From: Caldilineaceae bacterium
Lineage (GTDB): Bacteria; Chloroflexota; Anaerolineae; Caldilineales; Caldilineaceae
Length of the DNA stretch: 64,000 bases
Reading direction: 5' to 3'
Assembly: GCA_019637685.1 (NCBI GenBank)
Contig: JAHBVF010000001.1
Span: 1-64,000, forward strand
Numbering within the stretch: position 1 is the stretch's first letter; every line of letters begins with the position of its first letter. This document shows positions 33,490 through 42,199 of the stretch, piece by piece. A model generated the notes under the pieces. It was not told where the DNA came from and made no database searches. It saw only the letters and a program-made list of their open reading frames with translations. Both the position numbers and the translations under genes were made by a program.

Positions 33490-34265
33490 GGCTTGGCCTC
33501 CATCCGTTGCAGAAATTCAGCGGCCAGGGCTTCGTAGGCCAACGCGCCCGCACTGGCCGGGGCATAGCTCAGAATCGTCTGGCCGTAGCTGGGCGCTTCG
33601 CTCAGGCGCACATTGCGGGGGACAATTGTCTGAAAAATCTCGTTGGGGAAATGGGCTTGCACCTCCGCGACCACCTGCTGGCTCAGATTGGTGCGCCCGT
33701 CGTACATCGTCAGCACCACCCCGGCCACGTGCAGACGGGCGTTGAGTACCTCCTGCACCTGGCGCACAGTATCCAGCAGCATACTCAACCCCTCCAGGGC
33801 CAGATATTCGCACTGGACAGGAATGATGACGCCGTGGCTGGCCGCGGTCAGGCCGTTGATGGTCAGCAGCCCCAGGCTGGGGGGATCGTCGATGAGAATA
33901 TAGTCGTATTTGTGGCTTACAGTGGCCAGGGCACGGGCCAGCAGATTTTCGCGCGCCAGCAGACCCGCCATCTCCACCTCGGCCCCGGCTAAATCCACAC
34001 TGGCCGGGGTCACATCCAGCCCCATCAGATCGGTCAGGGCAATGGCATCCTGAATCGGTGTGCGCTCGATAAGAACGTCGTAGAGGCTGAGTGTCAGGCT
34101 GCGAGGGTCCAGGCCCAAACTGGTGGTGGCATTGCCCTGGGGATCGTTGTCCACCAGCAGCACAGATCGCCCGGCCTGGGCCAGATAGGCCCCCAGGTTG
34201 ACGGTGGTGGTGGTTTTGCCAACGCCCCCTTTCTGGTTGGCAAAGGCGAAGATGCGGGCGGCCAT
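33486..34265 (-). CDS. parA: Chromosome partitioning ATPase ParA
   Basis: The product is 259 residues. It has a deviant Walker A, NQKGGVGKTTTTVNLG, at the N-terminus, with YDYILIDDPPSLGLL as Walker B region. It moves ParB-parS complexes over the nucleoid. It lies between a PfkB-family kinase gene (3-base gap) and parB (4-base overlap) in the minus-strand origin cluster. Confidence 0.97.
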   Translation of the reverse strand: MAARIFAFANQKGGVGKTTTTVNLGAYLAQAGRSVLLVDNDPQGNATTSLGLDPRSLTLSLYDVLIERTPIQDAIALTDLMGLDVTPASVDLAGAEVEMAGLLARENLLARALATVSHKYDYILIDDPPSLGLLTINGLTAASHGVIIPVQCEYLALEGLSMLLDTVRQVQEVLNARLHVAGVVLTMYDGRTNLSQQVVAEVQAHFPNEIFQTIVPRNVRLSEAPSYGQTILSYAPASAGALAYEALAAEFLQRMEAKP

Positions 34266-34268
34266 AGG

Positions 34269-35171
34269 TCAGTCGGTCCCCTCTGTCGGCCAGGGATGGC
34301 GCGCCATATAGTCCAGCACAGCCTGGTGGGAGGGGATGGCAGAGACGCCCGGCCCCTCGACCCCAAACGAAGCGGTCACATTGGCATAGCGGGCCGCGTC
34401 CTGTGGGTCGCCGGTCTCTTGCAGACGGAGCAGGAACGCGGTGGCAAAGGTATCCCCCGCGCCGGTGGGGTCCACTTCCTGGGCGGGGCGGGGCGGCACT
34501 TGGGTCACGCGCACCGAGCCGTCGGCCTGGCGCTGATAGACAGTGCTGCCCTCTCGGTATTGGGTCATCACCAGCAGGGGCACGTGGGTGCAATACTCCT
34601 CAATCAGAGACATATCCCCATCCACATCCTCAATCGACAGAATCAGCGCGTCCAGATGGGGCAGGAACGCCTGGGCAGTCGTCCACGGCGTGGGATGCAC
34701 CCGTCCATCCGCGTCCCATTTGCGCATCCAGCCCTGGGGGACAGCGGCCACAACTGTATCTTTCGGGAAGATATGGATCATATCCGGATTGATCTCCTGG
34801 ACCAGCGGGCCGAGGAGGACAACTTTGGGATTGCGCAGATTTTCCGGCACATCGGACGCCAGGATGACGGGCGCGGGCGTGTAGCAATACTGCACACGGC
34901 CGTCGGGTGTATAGATATTGGCAAAGGTAGTGGTGCGGTCGCTGGGCAATACACACAGCCCGCCCACTGCGCGCAGGGGTGTCAGGTCGACGTCCTGGCC
35001 GGCCCGGGTGAGCACAGTGGGGTGGCGGCCCAGTTTGGCCGCGGTCACCGCGGCAAAGCTGACGGTTCCGCCCAGGATATATTCGGTGGCTGTCGGGTCC
35101 GCGCCGGGAATATCCCGGGTGACGTGACCGATCACCAGAAAGTCGAGCGGGGGCTGTGTGGCTGTTGTCAT
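34269..35171 (-). CDS. PfkB-family carbohydrate kinase
   Basis: The product is 300 residues from ATG 35171 (MTTATQPPLDF). The ribokinase-type signature is near the C-terminus (DPTGAGDTFATAFLL, with catalytic Asp), and the N-terminal sheet begins FLVIGHVTRDI. It phosphorylates a sugar or nucleoside; which one is unknown. It is inserted between jag and parA, where many bacteria instead carry trmE, gidA and gidB. Only 3 bases separate it from parA. Confidence 0.88.
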   Translation of the reverse strand: MTTATQPPLDFLVIGHVTRDIPGADPTATEYILGGTVSFAAVTAAKLGRHPTVLTRAGQDVDLTPLRAVGGLCVLPSDRTTTFANIYTPDGRVQYCYTPAPVILASDVPENLRNPKVVLLGPLVQEINPDMIHIFPKDTVVAAVPQGWMRKWDADGRVHPTPWTTAQAFLPHLDALILSIEDVDGDMSLIEEYCTHVPLLVMTQYREGSTVYQRQADGSVRVTQVPPRPAQEVDPTGAGDTFATAFLLRLQETGDPQDAARYANVTASFGVEGPGVSAIPSHQAVLDYMARHPWPTEGTD

Positions 35172-35205
35172 GGGTTTCCGGGATTGTATGGGTTGTCTGG
35201 ATTGG

Positions 35206-35241
35206 AACAAAAAAACCCACCCGTTGCGTGCGGGTGGGTCT
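35206..35241 (-). terminator. Intrinsic terminator after jag
   Basis: Read on the minus strand, ACCCACCCGCACG...CGGGTGGGT (35215-35239) is followed by TTTTTTTGTT (35205-35214). It would end the rpmH-to-jag transcript before pfkB-parA-parB. Confidence 0.85.
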
Positions 35242-35260
35242 TATTGTACTGTCTGGTCTG

Positions 35261-36178
35261 CTATTTCAGCAAGATTTGAATTTTGCGCCGGGTGTCTTCC
35301 CCAATGCTTTCTGTGTAGACCTGGGGATGGTTGCGCAGGGCAATGTGGATCAGCCGTCTTTCATTGGCGGGCATGGGTTCCAGCGCCACGGGGCGGCCTG
35401 TCTCTATCACCTGATCGGCCATGCGCAGGGCCATCTGGGCCAGCTTCTCGGCCCGGCGATCTTTGTAGCCTTCCACATCCACCACAATATTGGTCCACCG
35501 GTGCAATTTCTGGTTGACCATCAACCGCACCAGATATTGCATACTGGAAAGGGTTTCGCCGTGGCGACCGATGAGAGAACCCAGATCATCACCCACCAGA
35601 TTCAGATAGATGGCTGCGCTGTCCTCATCCGGCTCCTGGCGCAGGCCGCTCTCCACCTGGGCATCCAGCCCCATCAGAGAGACCATCTCCAGCAATATTC
35701 CTTCAGCCAGGGCTACGACTTCGTCCTCATCAATTTCGGCGGCGTCTTCATAGCTGTCACCGTCGTTGTCACTGTCATCAGCGCCGTCGTTGTCGCCGTT
35801 TTGTTCGTCTTCCACTGCACCCAGCGCTGAATCAGCAGGTTCGTCGTCCCGTTCTGAATCCTGCGCTGAGTCGCTCACGGCTGCCACAGGGGCAGGCTGG
35901 GACTCGACGGTTGGGGGGGCGGCAGCGGGGACGGCAGCGGGCGGCGTGACAGGCGGGGCCTTCACTGGTGCAGGTGTGCTTTTGGCCGCGGGTGTCGGTG
36001 CGGAGCGCAGGGTCAGACGCACACGGGCATTGGTGCTGCCGATTCCCAACAGGCCCCGGCTGCCTTCGTGCAGGACTTCCACATCCACCCGATCCCGGCT
36101 CACGCCCAAATGGCGCAGACCGTCTTCTATGGCCGCTTCTACGCTCTTGGCAGAAAATTCCTGGCTCTGTTCTGACAT
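35261..36178 (-). CDS. jag: Jag family RNA-binding protein (Jag-N, KH, R3H)
   Basis: The product is 305 residues, from the ATG behind AAGGAAAT. The Jag-N domain is first (SAKSVEAAIEDGLRHLGV, VLHEGSRGLLGIG). A long acidic and Ala/Pro-rich linker (about 65-165) follows, then a KH domain with LIGRHGETLSSMQYLVRLMVN and an R3H domain ending RRLIHIALRNHPQVYTESIGE. Jag (KhpB/SpoIIIJ-associated) binds RNA and is regularly encoded after yidC, as here (4-base gap). The linker is unusually long and rich in Asp/Glu. Confidence 0.95.
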   Translation of the reverse strand: MSEQSQEFSAKSVEAAIEDGLRHLGVSRDRVDVEVLHEGSRGLLGIGSTNARVRLTLRSAPTPAAKSTPAPVKAPPVTPPAAVPAAAPPTVESQPAPVAAVSDSAQDSERDDEPADSALGAVEDEQNGDNDGADDSDNDGDSYEDAAEIDEDEVVALAEGILLEMVSLMGLDAQVESGLRQEPDEDSAAIYLNLVGDDLGSLIGRHGETLSSMQYLVRLMVNQKLHRWTNIVVDVEGYKDRRAEKLAQMALRMADQVIETGRPVALEPMPANERRLIHIALRNHPQVYTESIGEDTRRKIQILLK

Positions 36179-36182
36179 GGAT

Positions 36183-37181
36183 TTATTTCCTTCGTCGTTG
36201 GCGTCGGGTCTGCTTACGGGTGCGCTGGGGAGCGGGGCTGGTGTCTGTATCGCTGGCTTCGCTGTCCCCGGCCACAGAACCCGTGGTTTTGCCTGCCGTG
36301 GCCAGGGCAGGTGTGCTTGTGCTGCCTGTGCCAAAAATGTTACCACCGCCCTGCATATTATTGACAGCTACCGTTTGCCCCATTTGCAGAAGATTGCTGG
36401 TGACCCAATAGAGGGTAAGACCGGCAGGGACTTGCAATGTAAAAAAGCCAAACATCAGTGTCATAATCGACGACATCTGGCCCATCATCCCGGCCGCACC
36501 GCCTTCGCCTGTGCTGGGCGTGCTGGCAGTGGTCATCTTCTGCATAAAGAATTGACTCACCATCAGCAGGGCAGGCAGAATCAAATAGGAGGCCAGCCGC
36601 ATATAGTCGCCGTTGTTGAAAAGTTCGGGAATCCAGCTCATTCCATCGGTGTAGTGGGGAAAGCCCAGGTTGGGAATCCAGAAGAAACGCGCATCTTCCA
36701 GCGCGCTGCCCAATGCAATCAGGGCAGAATAGAGACCAAACAGAACAGGCATCTGCACAATCATCGGCAGACAACCGCTCAACGGGTTGACACCGGCCTC
36801 CTGATAGAGCTTCATCTGCTCTTGGGATATTTTTTCCCGGTCCTTTCCATATTTCTTCTGTAGTTCCTGAATCTTTGGCTGCAAGTCTTTTTGGGCCTGC
36901 ATTCCTTTGATCTGGGTAATCGTCAGCGGAAAAGTGACGAGTTTGATGGCGAGTGTAAAGAGGATGATGGCAAAGCCCCAGCTAAAAGGGACATTTACGC
37001 TGGCGAGCCGCTCGTTGAGCCAGATCAGCCCCTTGGCCAAGGGCCACACAACGAATGTTTGCCAGGCCCCGGCCGGTGCAACCGCTGTGACATCGACGCC
37101 TGTACGAGGCACACCACAGCCGCTCAGCAGCAGCATTGAGACCACCAGGACAAGCAATAGAACCAGATGCTTTCGTTTCAC
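36183..37181 (-). CDS. yidC: Membrane protein insertase YidC (lipoprotein-type)
   Basis: The product is 332 residues. The N-terminus is a lipoprotein signal with lipobox LLSGCG (Cys at about residue 22), as in Gram-positive YidC1/SpoIIIJ. The 60KD_IMP core has five TM helices: FSWGFAIILFTLAIKLVTFPLT, then the helical hairpin with KDLQPKIQELQKKYGKDREK, GCLPMIVQMPVLFGLY, ASYLILPALLMVSQFF and VPAGLTLYWVTSNLLQM. The C-terminal tail is very basic (RKQTRRQRRRK), consistent with ribosome contact. It inserts and folds membrane proteins, with or without SecYEG. Confidence 0.97.
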   Translation of the reverse strand: MKRKHLVLLLVLVVSMLLLSGCGVPRTGVDVTAVAPAGAWQTFVVWPLAKGLIWLNERLASVNVPFSWGFAIILFTLAIKLVTFPLTITQIKGMQAQKDLQPKIQELQKKYGKDREKISQEQMKLYQEAGVNPLSGCLPMIVQMPVLFGLYSALIALGSALEDARFFWIPNLGFPHYTDGMSWIPELFNNGDYMRLASYLILPALLMVSQFFMQKMTTASTPSTGEGGAAGMMGQMSSIMTLMFGFFTLQVPAGLTLYWVTSNLLQMGQTVAVNNMQGGGNIFGTGSTSTPALATAGKTTGSVAGDSEASDTDTSPAPQRTRKQTRRQRRRK

Positions 37182-37248
37182 TGTTTACTCCTCACAGACG
37201 CAAACCCAGCCCCTTCCAGGATTGGACATCGACTTGCGTTTCATTGGG

Positions 37249-37458
37249 TCAGGGGACGGGATCATACCCGCCCGGATGCCAAGGATGACATCGGGAGATG
37301 CGCTTGATTCCCATCCAGCCGCCTTTGGCAATGCCGTACTTTTCAATTGCTTCATAGGTATAGTGAGAGCAGGTGGGAAGATAGCGACAGTTGCTCCCAA
37401 ACATAGGGGAAAGGAAGCGCTGGTAGAATCGGATCAGATTCAACACAATCCCGCGCAC
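37249..37458 (-). CDS. yidD: Membrane protein insertion efficiency factor YidD
   Basis: The product is 69 residues from a GTG behind AGGAG. The longer in-frame reading to 37755 runs through rnpA and is spurious. Family blocks are complete: [36 protein letters not shown] and the C-terminal [14 protein letters not shown]. YidD sits on the inner face of the membrane and helps YidC. It lies between rnpA (19-base gap) and yidC, its usual place. Confidence 0.95.
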   Translation of the reverse strand: MRGIVLNLIRFYQRFLSPMFGSNCRYLPTCSHYTYEAIEKYGIAKGGWMGIKRISRCHPWHPGGYDPVP

Positions 37459-37477
37459 GTCTCGTTCTCCTGTTATC

Positions 37478-37858
37478 TCACGCCAGGGAATCGGTTTCGC
37501 TTGCTTCTGCCCCGGAAGAAGCCTTTGACAACAAAGACGCCCGCCGAAGCAGGCGGGCGCAGGCGGCATCGATCTCGCTATACTCTGCGCTCTGGATGGG
37601 TGTGCGGGCAATCCAGACCATATCCCACCCCGTTGCAATTCCATCCAGCCGCAGGCGCAAGGATTCGCTGATACGGCGACGAACCCGATTGCGCACCACA
37701 GCCTTGCCAATCCGCCGACTGACAGAGAAGCCGAAGCGACTGTAGGGCAATTCATTGGGCAATACGCAGAGAACGAGCAAATGGTTGCTATACGAGCGGC
37801 CCCGGCGACGAACTACCTGGAACCGCTCATTTTCGCTTATACGATACAGCCGCTTCAC
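37478..37858 (-). CDS. rnpA: Ribonuclease P protein component
   Basis: The product is 126 residues, with the RNR signature as [18 protein letters not shown] and the N-terminal [17 protein letters not shown]. It forms RNase P with the rnpB RNA (not in this window) to mature tRNA 5' ends. It lies 42 bases after rpmH. Confidence 0.96.
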   Translation of the reverse strand: MKRLYRISENERFQVVRRRGRSYSNHLLVLCVLPNELPYSRFGFSVSRRIGKAVVRNRVRRRISESLRLRLDGIATGWDMVWIARTPIQSAEYSEIDAACARLLRRASLLSKASSGAEASETDSLA

Positions 37859-37900
37859 TCTGGATCACACAATGAATCCCAACCCATTGCTCCCGCCAGT

Positions 37901-38065
37901 CTAGCCGTTGGATTTGCGGATAGACAGACTTACAGAAAGATTCTTGCGGCCTCGCAGCCGTCGTCGCTTCAATACATTCTGCCCACCCGGACGCAACATC
38001 CGCTTACGAAAACCGTGTACACGCAGTCGGCGGCGGGTTTTGGGCTGCCATGTTCGTTTAACCAT
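37901..38065 (-). CDS. rpmH: 50S ribosomal protein L34
   Basis: The product is 54 residues, starting [13 protein letters not shown] behind GAGGAG. It matches L34 along its length: [16 protein letters not shown] and [14 protein letters not shown]. The tail ([11 protein letters not shown]) is slightly longer than usual. It is the first gene of the minus-strand origin-type cluster. Confidence 0.97.
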   Translation of the reverse strand: MVKRTWQPKTRRRLRVHGFRKRMLRPGGQNVLKRRRLRGRKNLSVSLSIRKSNG

Positions 38066-38307
38066 TTCGAATCTGCTCCTCGCAAAAATAGAGGCCAATA
38101 CCCCCGCAGGGATGGAAAATACTTTACTGACAAGCAAAAATTATACGATGGGAACGCTTGCCCTGTCAAATCAACGGGCTGCTTTCCCTCATACGGTTTC
38201 TGCGGAATTGAATATGCGTTCCCGAATTGCCTGTGGTATGATGACCTGAATGGCTCCCGGCCTATTGCACGCCGGGATATTCTGCCCGGCGGAGTGGCAT
38301 TGCGTTG

Positions 38308-39573
38308 ACTTATTCACCCACAGATACAATATTCGATTTTCGCGTAGCCGATATTGCCCCGGAGCGTGTACAGGCCTGGCAGGAAAGGGCCGAATTTCTG
38401 TTGGACGAGGCCGCCGCGGGGGCCGCTGCTTTTCAGGCTGTGGATGACGAACTGCGCCAGGATGAACGCCTGAGCGAAACGCCGCTGAGTCTGCCACCTG
38501 CATCGCCAACCACAAACACGCCAACCCAGGCAATGGACTTTGGCAGACTGCAATCGGAGATTAGCGGCCTGCTGGATGTGGAACCGGAACAGGTACGGGT
38601 CTTTCCCGAAGCCGAGCTACCCGGCATTAGCCATCGGAGTGGACTACCGGCTGGCTCGAACGCTTATGCGCCATCCCTGCCCCAAACCACAGGCCAAATC
38701 TCTGAACAGCCCCCAGCCAGCCGCTTTGTAGACAGTGGCGCGCAATCCCGCTATCTACACACGCCCAGCGACAACCCGCCTGCCCAGATAACGTCCCTGC
38801 TCGATCGGCCCGCACCGGTTTTGGGGAAAGTTCCCGCGCCGGCCGCACCGCCTATCTCTCTGACCGCAGGCCAGATCCGTTTTCTGGACGAAGAGATCAG
38901 CGCGCTGCACGGGGAAGTCAAACGGGCTTTGGCGACGCGCCGGGATGTGACAGGCCACGCCCTTTCTCTGCTGCGCGAAGCCAGGGAAATTCTCTTGGCC
39001 GAACCCCACCGGCTGGGCCGGGCTGAATACAATATCAGCCAAGTGCGTTCGATGCTGGAGCGAGCTGACGAGAGCCGCCGTCGTTCCAGCCGCCGGGGTT
39101 TTCGTGTGTTGCTCTATCTGGCTCTGTGGCTGGCGGGCACGGTCGTTGCCGGTGCTTCCCTTTTCCTCTATTCCGCGGATATCCACCGCGTCTCCATTGC
39201 CATTCTGGGCAATGGGAGCCGGGTGGCGGCCCATCTTCAGCCCTTTCTGTGGGCAATGGTCACCGGCAGCGCGGGCGCAGTGGTGGGGGCCATCCTCGGC
39301 TTTCTCTCCCACATTCGCTCCGGCCAGGACTTTGACCGGCAGCATGTGGTGCGCTTTGCCATCCAGCCCATAATGGGCGTCGTCTTGGGCATCCTTCTCT
39401 ACACCCTCTTTTCCGCCCTCTTTGCAGGCATGCAGATCGATATCACAGCCCGCAGCATAACCCGCGGGCTGCCGATTGTGCTGGCCCTACCTGTTGGCCT
39501 CTGGCAAGAGTGGATATACGCTTCCATCTACCGGCTGATGGGCTTCTTCACCCTGCGCCCGCGTCGGCGCTAA
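38308..39573 (+). CDS. Hypothetical protein with C-terminal membrane helices
   Basis: The start is uncertain; the longest frame uses TTG 38305 with GGAG about 10 bases before, giving 422 residues. The first ~180 residues are hydrophilic and Pro/Ala-rich with short helical parts. A coiled-coil-like stretch (about 190-260: RFLDEEISALHGEVKRALATRR) follows, then about four TM helices and a basic C-terminus (LRPRRR). No family is recognised. It is the first plus-strand gene after rpmH and lies 12 bases before the spermidine-synthase-like gene, so the two are likely cotranscribed. Confidence 0.7.
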   Translation, partial: TYSPTDTIFDFRVADIAPERVQAWQERAEFLLDEAAAGAAAFQAVDDELRQDERLSETPLSLPPASPTTNTPTQAMDFGRLQSEISGLLDVEPEQVRVFPEAELPGISHRSGLPAGSNAYAPSLPQTTGQISEQPPASRFVDSGAQSRYLHTPSDNPPAQITSLLDRPAPVLGKVPAPAAPPISLTAGQIRFLDEEISALHGEVKRALATRRDVTGHALSLLREAREILLAEPHRLGRAEYNISQVRSMLERADESRRRSSRRGFRVLLYLALWLAGTVVAGASLFLYSADIHRVSIAILGNGSRVAAHLQPFLWAMVTGSAGAVVGAILGFLSHIRSGQDFDRQHVVRFAIQPIMGVVLGILLYTLFSALFAGMQIDITARSITRGLPIVLALPVGLWQEWIYASIYRLMGFFTLRPRRR

Positions 39574-39585
39574 CCAGCACCTCCC

Positions 39586-41238
39586 ATGAAATTTATCTCG
39601 CTTCTCGTCTTTGCCGCTGGTGCAGTCACCCTGGGCGTCGAGTTAAGCGCGGCTCGTCTGCTGGACCCCTGGTTTGGCAACAGCCAGATTGTGTGGGCCG
39701 GGTTGATTGGGCTGATCCTCCTTTATCTGGCCGTGGGCGCGTGGCTGGGCGGGCGGCTGGCGGATCGCCACCCCCATCTGGACGGTCTTTTGGCCGTGAC
39801 TTCTCTGGCCGGTGTGGGCGTGGCGTTGATTCCGGCCATCAGCCTGCCAATTCTGCGCCTGGCCGCCCAGGGGTTGGCTGGCTATGCCATCGGGCTTCTG
39901 GCGGGCACACTCCTGGCTGTGCTGCTGCTTTTCAGCCTGCCCATCATTCTGCTGGGGGCGGTGGCGCCCTGGGCCGTGCGTCTGGCTGTGGCCCGGGTGG
40001 AACAGAGCGGGCAAGTGGCCGGACGGCTCTACGCCATCAGCACCCTGGGCAGTATTGTGGGCACATTTTTGCCCGTTCTCTGGCTGATTCCGACCTTTGG
40101 AACCCGCTGGAGCTTCTCTCTGCTGGCTCTGGGCTTGCTTGTGATCTGTGCGATGGGCGGCCTTTTTTTTGTCGCTGGAGGGCGGTGGCGCTGGTTGCCC
40201 CTGGCCTGCCTTCTGTTCACAGCCGTCTTGTTTGCCCTGGACAATCCGGGCAGTTTGCGCGGCGGGGCAGCGGACAGCGCCGAGGGGGTGCTTCTCTATG
40301 AGGACGAGAGTCTGTACAATTATATCGCGGTGCGGGCCTGGGGCAACGAACGCCATTTGAAGCTGAACGAAGGGGTGGGTATTCACAGCGTCTACCACCC
40401 GGAGACGCTCCTGAGCCAGGGCATTTGGGACTATTTTCTGTTGGCCCCGCTCTTTCAGCCGGATGGCCTGGTAAACAGACCGCGGGCCGAACAGTCAGAA
40501 TTGCCGGAACTGTCGGAACTGTCGGAACAAAAGGTGCTGGTGATCGGCCTGGCCGCGGGCACAGTGCCTGGTCTGTTTGCCGCTGTCTATGAAGCCAGCG
40601 ATGGCAACAGTTCTAACGGAGGCTACGGTTCCTGGGCGGTGACGGGTGTGGAACTGGACCCGGAAATTCTGGAGGTCGGGCGGCGTTTCTTTGGGATGGA
40701 GCAGCCCAACCTGACTGCAATTGCCGCGGATGGCCGGCGCTGGCTGCGTCAACAGCCGGACGAAACGAAATTCGATCTGATTCTGGTGGACGCCTACCGC
40801 CCGCCCTACATTCCTTTTCATCTGGCGACTGTGGAATTTTTTGGTCTGGTGCGGAGTCACCTGAGCGAGCGGGGTGTGGTGGCGATTAATGTGGGGCGCA
40901 CAAGCCGCAACTTTTCGCTGGTCGATGCCCTGGCCGAGACACTGGGCACAGTATTCCCGGCTGTCTTTGTGATCGACGAGCCGGGGCCAGCCGACGATCT
41001 GGGCAATTCTCTGGTGGTGGCCACGGCCCGACCCCTGAGCCTGGCCGAGTTTCGCGCCCACGCGGCTGCTCTGTCCGCCCCTTTGCCCGCAGAATTCCGT
41101 GCCTTCGTGGCCCAGGCCGCGCCCCGGGTCCGGGCCGCCACGCCCCCCGCGGACACACCCATTTTCACCGATGACCACGCGCCCATCGAAGCGATGGTAC
41201 ACAGCATTATCTGGGATTTCTTGCAAGGAGATAAATAG
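39586..41238 (+). CDS. Fused membrane protein/spermidine-synthase-like methyltransferase fold protein
   Basis: The product is 550 residues. About seven to eight TM helices occupy residues 1-215 (GAVTLGVELSAARLLDPWFGN and onwards), followed by a spermidine-synthase-like Rossmann domain: NEGVGIHSVYHPE, KVLVIGLAAGTVPGLF, VTGVELDPEILEVGRRFF, FDLILVDAYRPPYIPFHL. Such fused proteins are common in bacteria, and their substrates are mostly unknown. Around residue 305 a short tandem repeat (ELPELSELSEQ, from CTGTCGGAA words) is inserted. The stop is directly followed by the ATG of the PIG-L gene. Confidence 0.88.
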   Translation: MKFISLLVFAAGAVTLGVELSAARLLDPWFGNSQIVWAGLIGLILLYLAVGAWLGGRLADRHPHLDGLLAVTSLAGVGVALIPAISLPILRLAAQGLAGYAIGLLAGTLLAVLLLFSLPIILLGAVAPWAVRLAVARVEQSGQVAGRLYAISTLGSIVGTFLPVLWLIPTFGTRWSFSLLALGLLVICAMGGLFFVAGGRWRWLPLACLLFTAVLFALDNPGSLRGGAADSAEGVLLYEDESLYNYIAVRAWGNERHLKLNEGVGIHSVYHPETLLSQGIWDYFLLAPLFQPDGLVNRPRAEQSELPELSELSEQKVLVIGLAAGTVPGLFAAVYEASDGNSSNGGYGSWAVTGVELDPEILEVGRRFFGMEQPNLTAIAADGRRWLRQQPDETKFDLILVDAYRPPYIPFHLATVEFFGLVRSHLSERGVVAINVGRTSRNFSLVDALAETLGTVFPAVFVIDEPGPADDLGNSLVVATARPLSLAEFRAHAAALSAPLPAEFRAFVAQAAPRVRAATPPADTPIFTDDHAPIEAMVHSIIWDFLQGDK

Positions 41239-42126
41239 ATGGAAAAGCGTACACTGTTGGGCCTGTTTGCCCACCCGGACGACGAGAGTTTTGGCCCCGG
41301 CGGAACCCTGGCCCGCTACGCCGCGGAGGGCGCGGATGTCCACGTGATTATTGCTACGGACGGGGACGCGGGTTCGGTGGAGGAGAGCCACAAACGCCAG
41401 GACGGGCGTACCCTGGCCCAGGAGCGGGGCGAAGAACTCTCCAACGCGGCGGTGGCCCTGGGCGTTACCAGCATTTGGAATCTGCCCTATCGGGACAGCG
41501 GCATGCGCGGTTCTGCCGACAACGAACACCCCCGCGCCCTCATCCAGCAGCCCCTGGAAACACTGACTGCTGAACTGGTGGACTATATCCGCCGCCTGCG
41601 CCCCCAGGTTATCCTTACCCACGACCCTTTCGGCGGCTACGGCCACCCGGACCACATCCGCTGCTGCGAGGCGATGACCGCGGCCTTTTACATGGCGGGG
41701 CAATCGGACCCCGCGCGCAACGGCAGCGGTCTGCCTGCCTATACACCCCAAAAGCTCTACTACACCGCTTTTGACAAGCGTTTGCTGAAAGTTGTGGTCA
41801 AAATTATGCAATTGACCGGCAAAGACCCCAGCAAAATCGGGCGCAACCAGGACATCGATCTGGTGGAGATCAGCCGCTGGGAGACTCCTGTCCACGCCCG
41901 TGTGAATGTGGCCGACTACGCGGCGCAAAAGGATGCGGCCAGCCAGGCCCATGCCAGTCAATACGGGGGCGGGCCCGCGTTTCTGCGGATGATGCCCGGT
42001 TTTCTGCGCCGTCGTCTTGCCAGCCACGACACCTTCACCCGGGCCTATCCCGCGCCCACAAGCCGGACAGAATCCGATCTTTTTGCCCAGGTGCAGTTGA
42101 ACCGCCCAGCAACTTTTCAAGGTTGA
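41239..42126 (+). CDS. PIG-L family N-acyl-sugar deacetylase
   Basis: The product is 295 residues. The zinc motif AHPDDESFGPGG lies at the N-terminus and the matching HPDH in GGYGHPDHIRC at about 133-138. LmbE/PIG-L enzymes remove acetyl groups from GlcNAc-type substrates, for example in mycothiol or bacillithiol synthesis. It is translationally next to the spermidine-synthase-like gene (no gap). No thiol-ligase partner is nearby, so substrate is open. Confidence 0.93.
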   Translation: MEKRTLLGLFAHPDDESFGPGGTLARYAAEGADVHVIIATDGDAGSVEESHKRQDGRTLAQERGEELSNAAVALGVTSIWNLPYRDSGMRGSADNEHPRALIQQPLETLTAELVDYIRRLRPQVILTHDPFGGYGHPDHIRCCEAMTAAFYMAGQSDPARNGSGLPAYTPQKLYYTAFDKRLLKVVVKIMQLTGKDPSKIGRNQDIDLVEISRWETPVHARVNVADYAAQKDAASQAHASQYGGGPAFLRMMPGFLRRRLASHDTFTRAYPAPTSRTESDLFAQVQLNRPATFQG

Positions 42127-42199
42127 GCACGTAGTACTTTCTAACCGCGTCTGCAATCGTAGCCTTGGACGTGCCCAAAACCGAGGAGGGAAGCAAACA

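Noticed and set aside
37459-37755. N-terminal extension of YidD up to 37755
   Set aside because: Runs through rnpA in another frame; the GTG at 37458 with AGGAG gives the normal YidD length.
38066-38304. rpmH upstream region as oriC
   Set aside because: Only one imperfect DnaA-box-like sequence and no AT-rich repeat block; dnaA absent.
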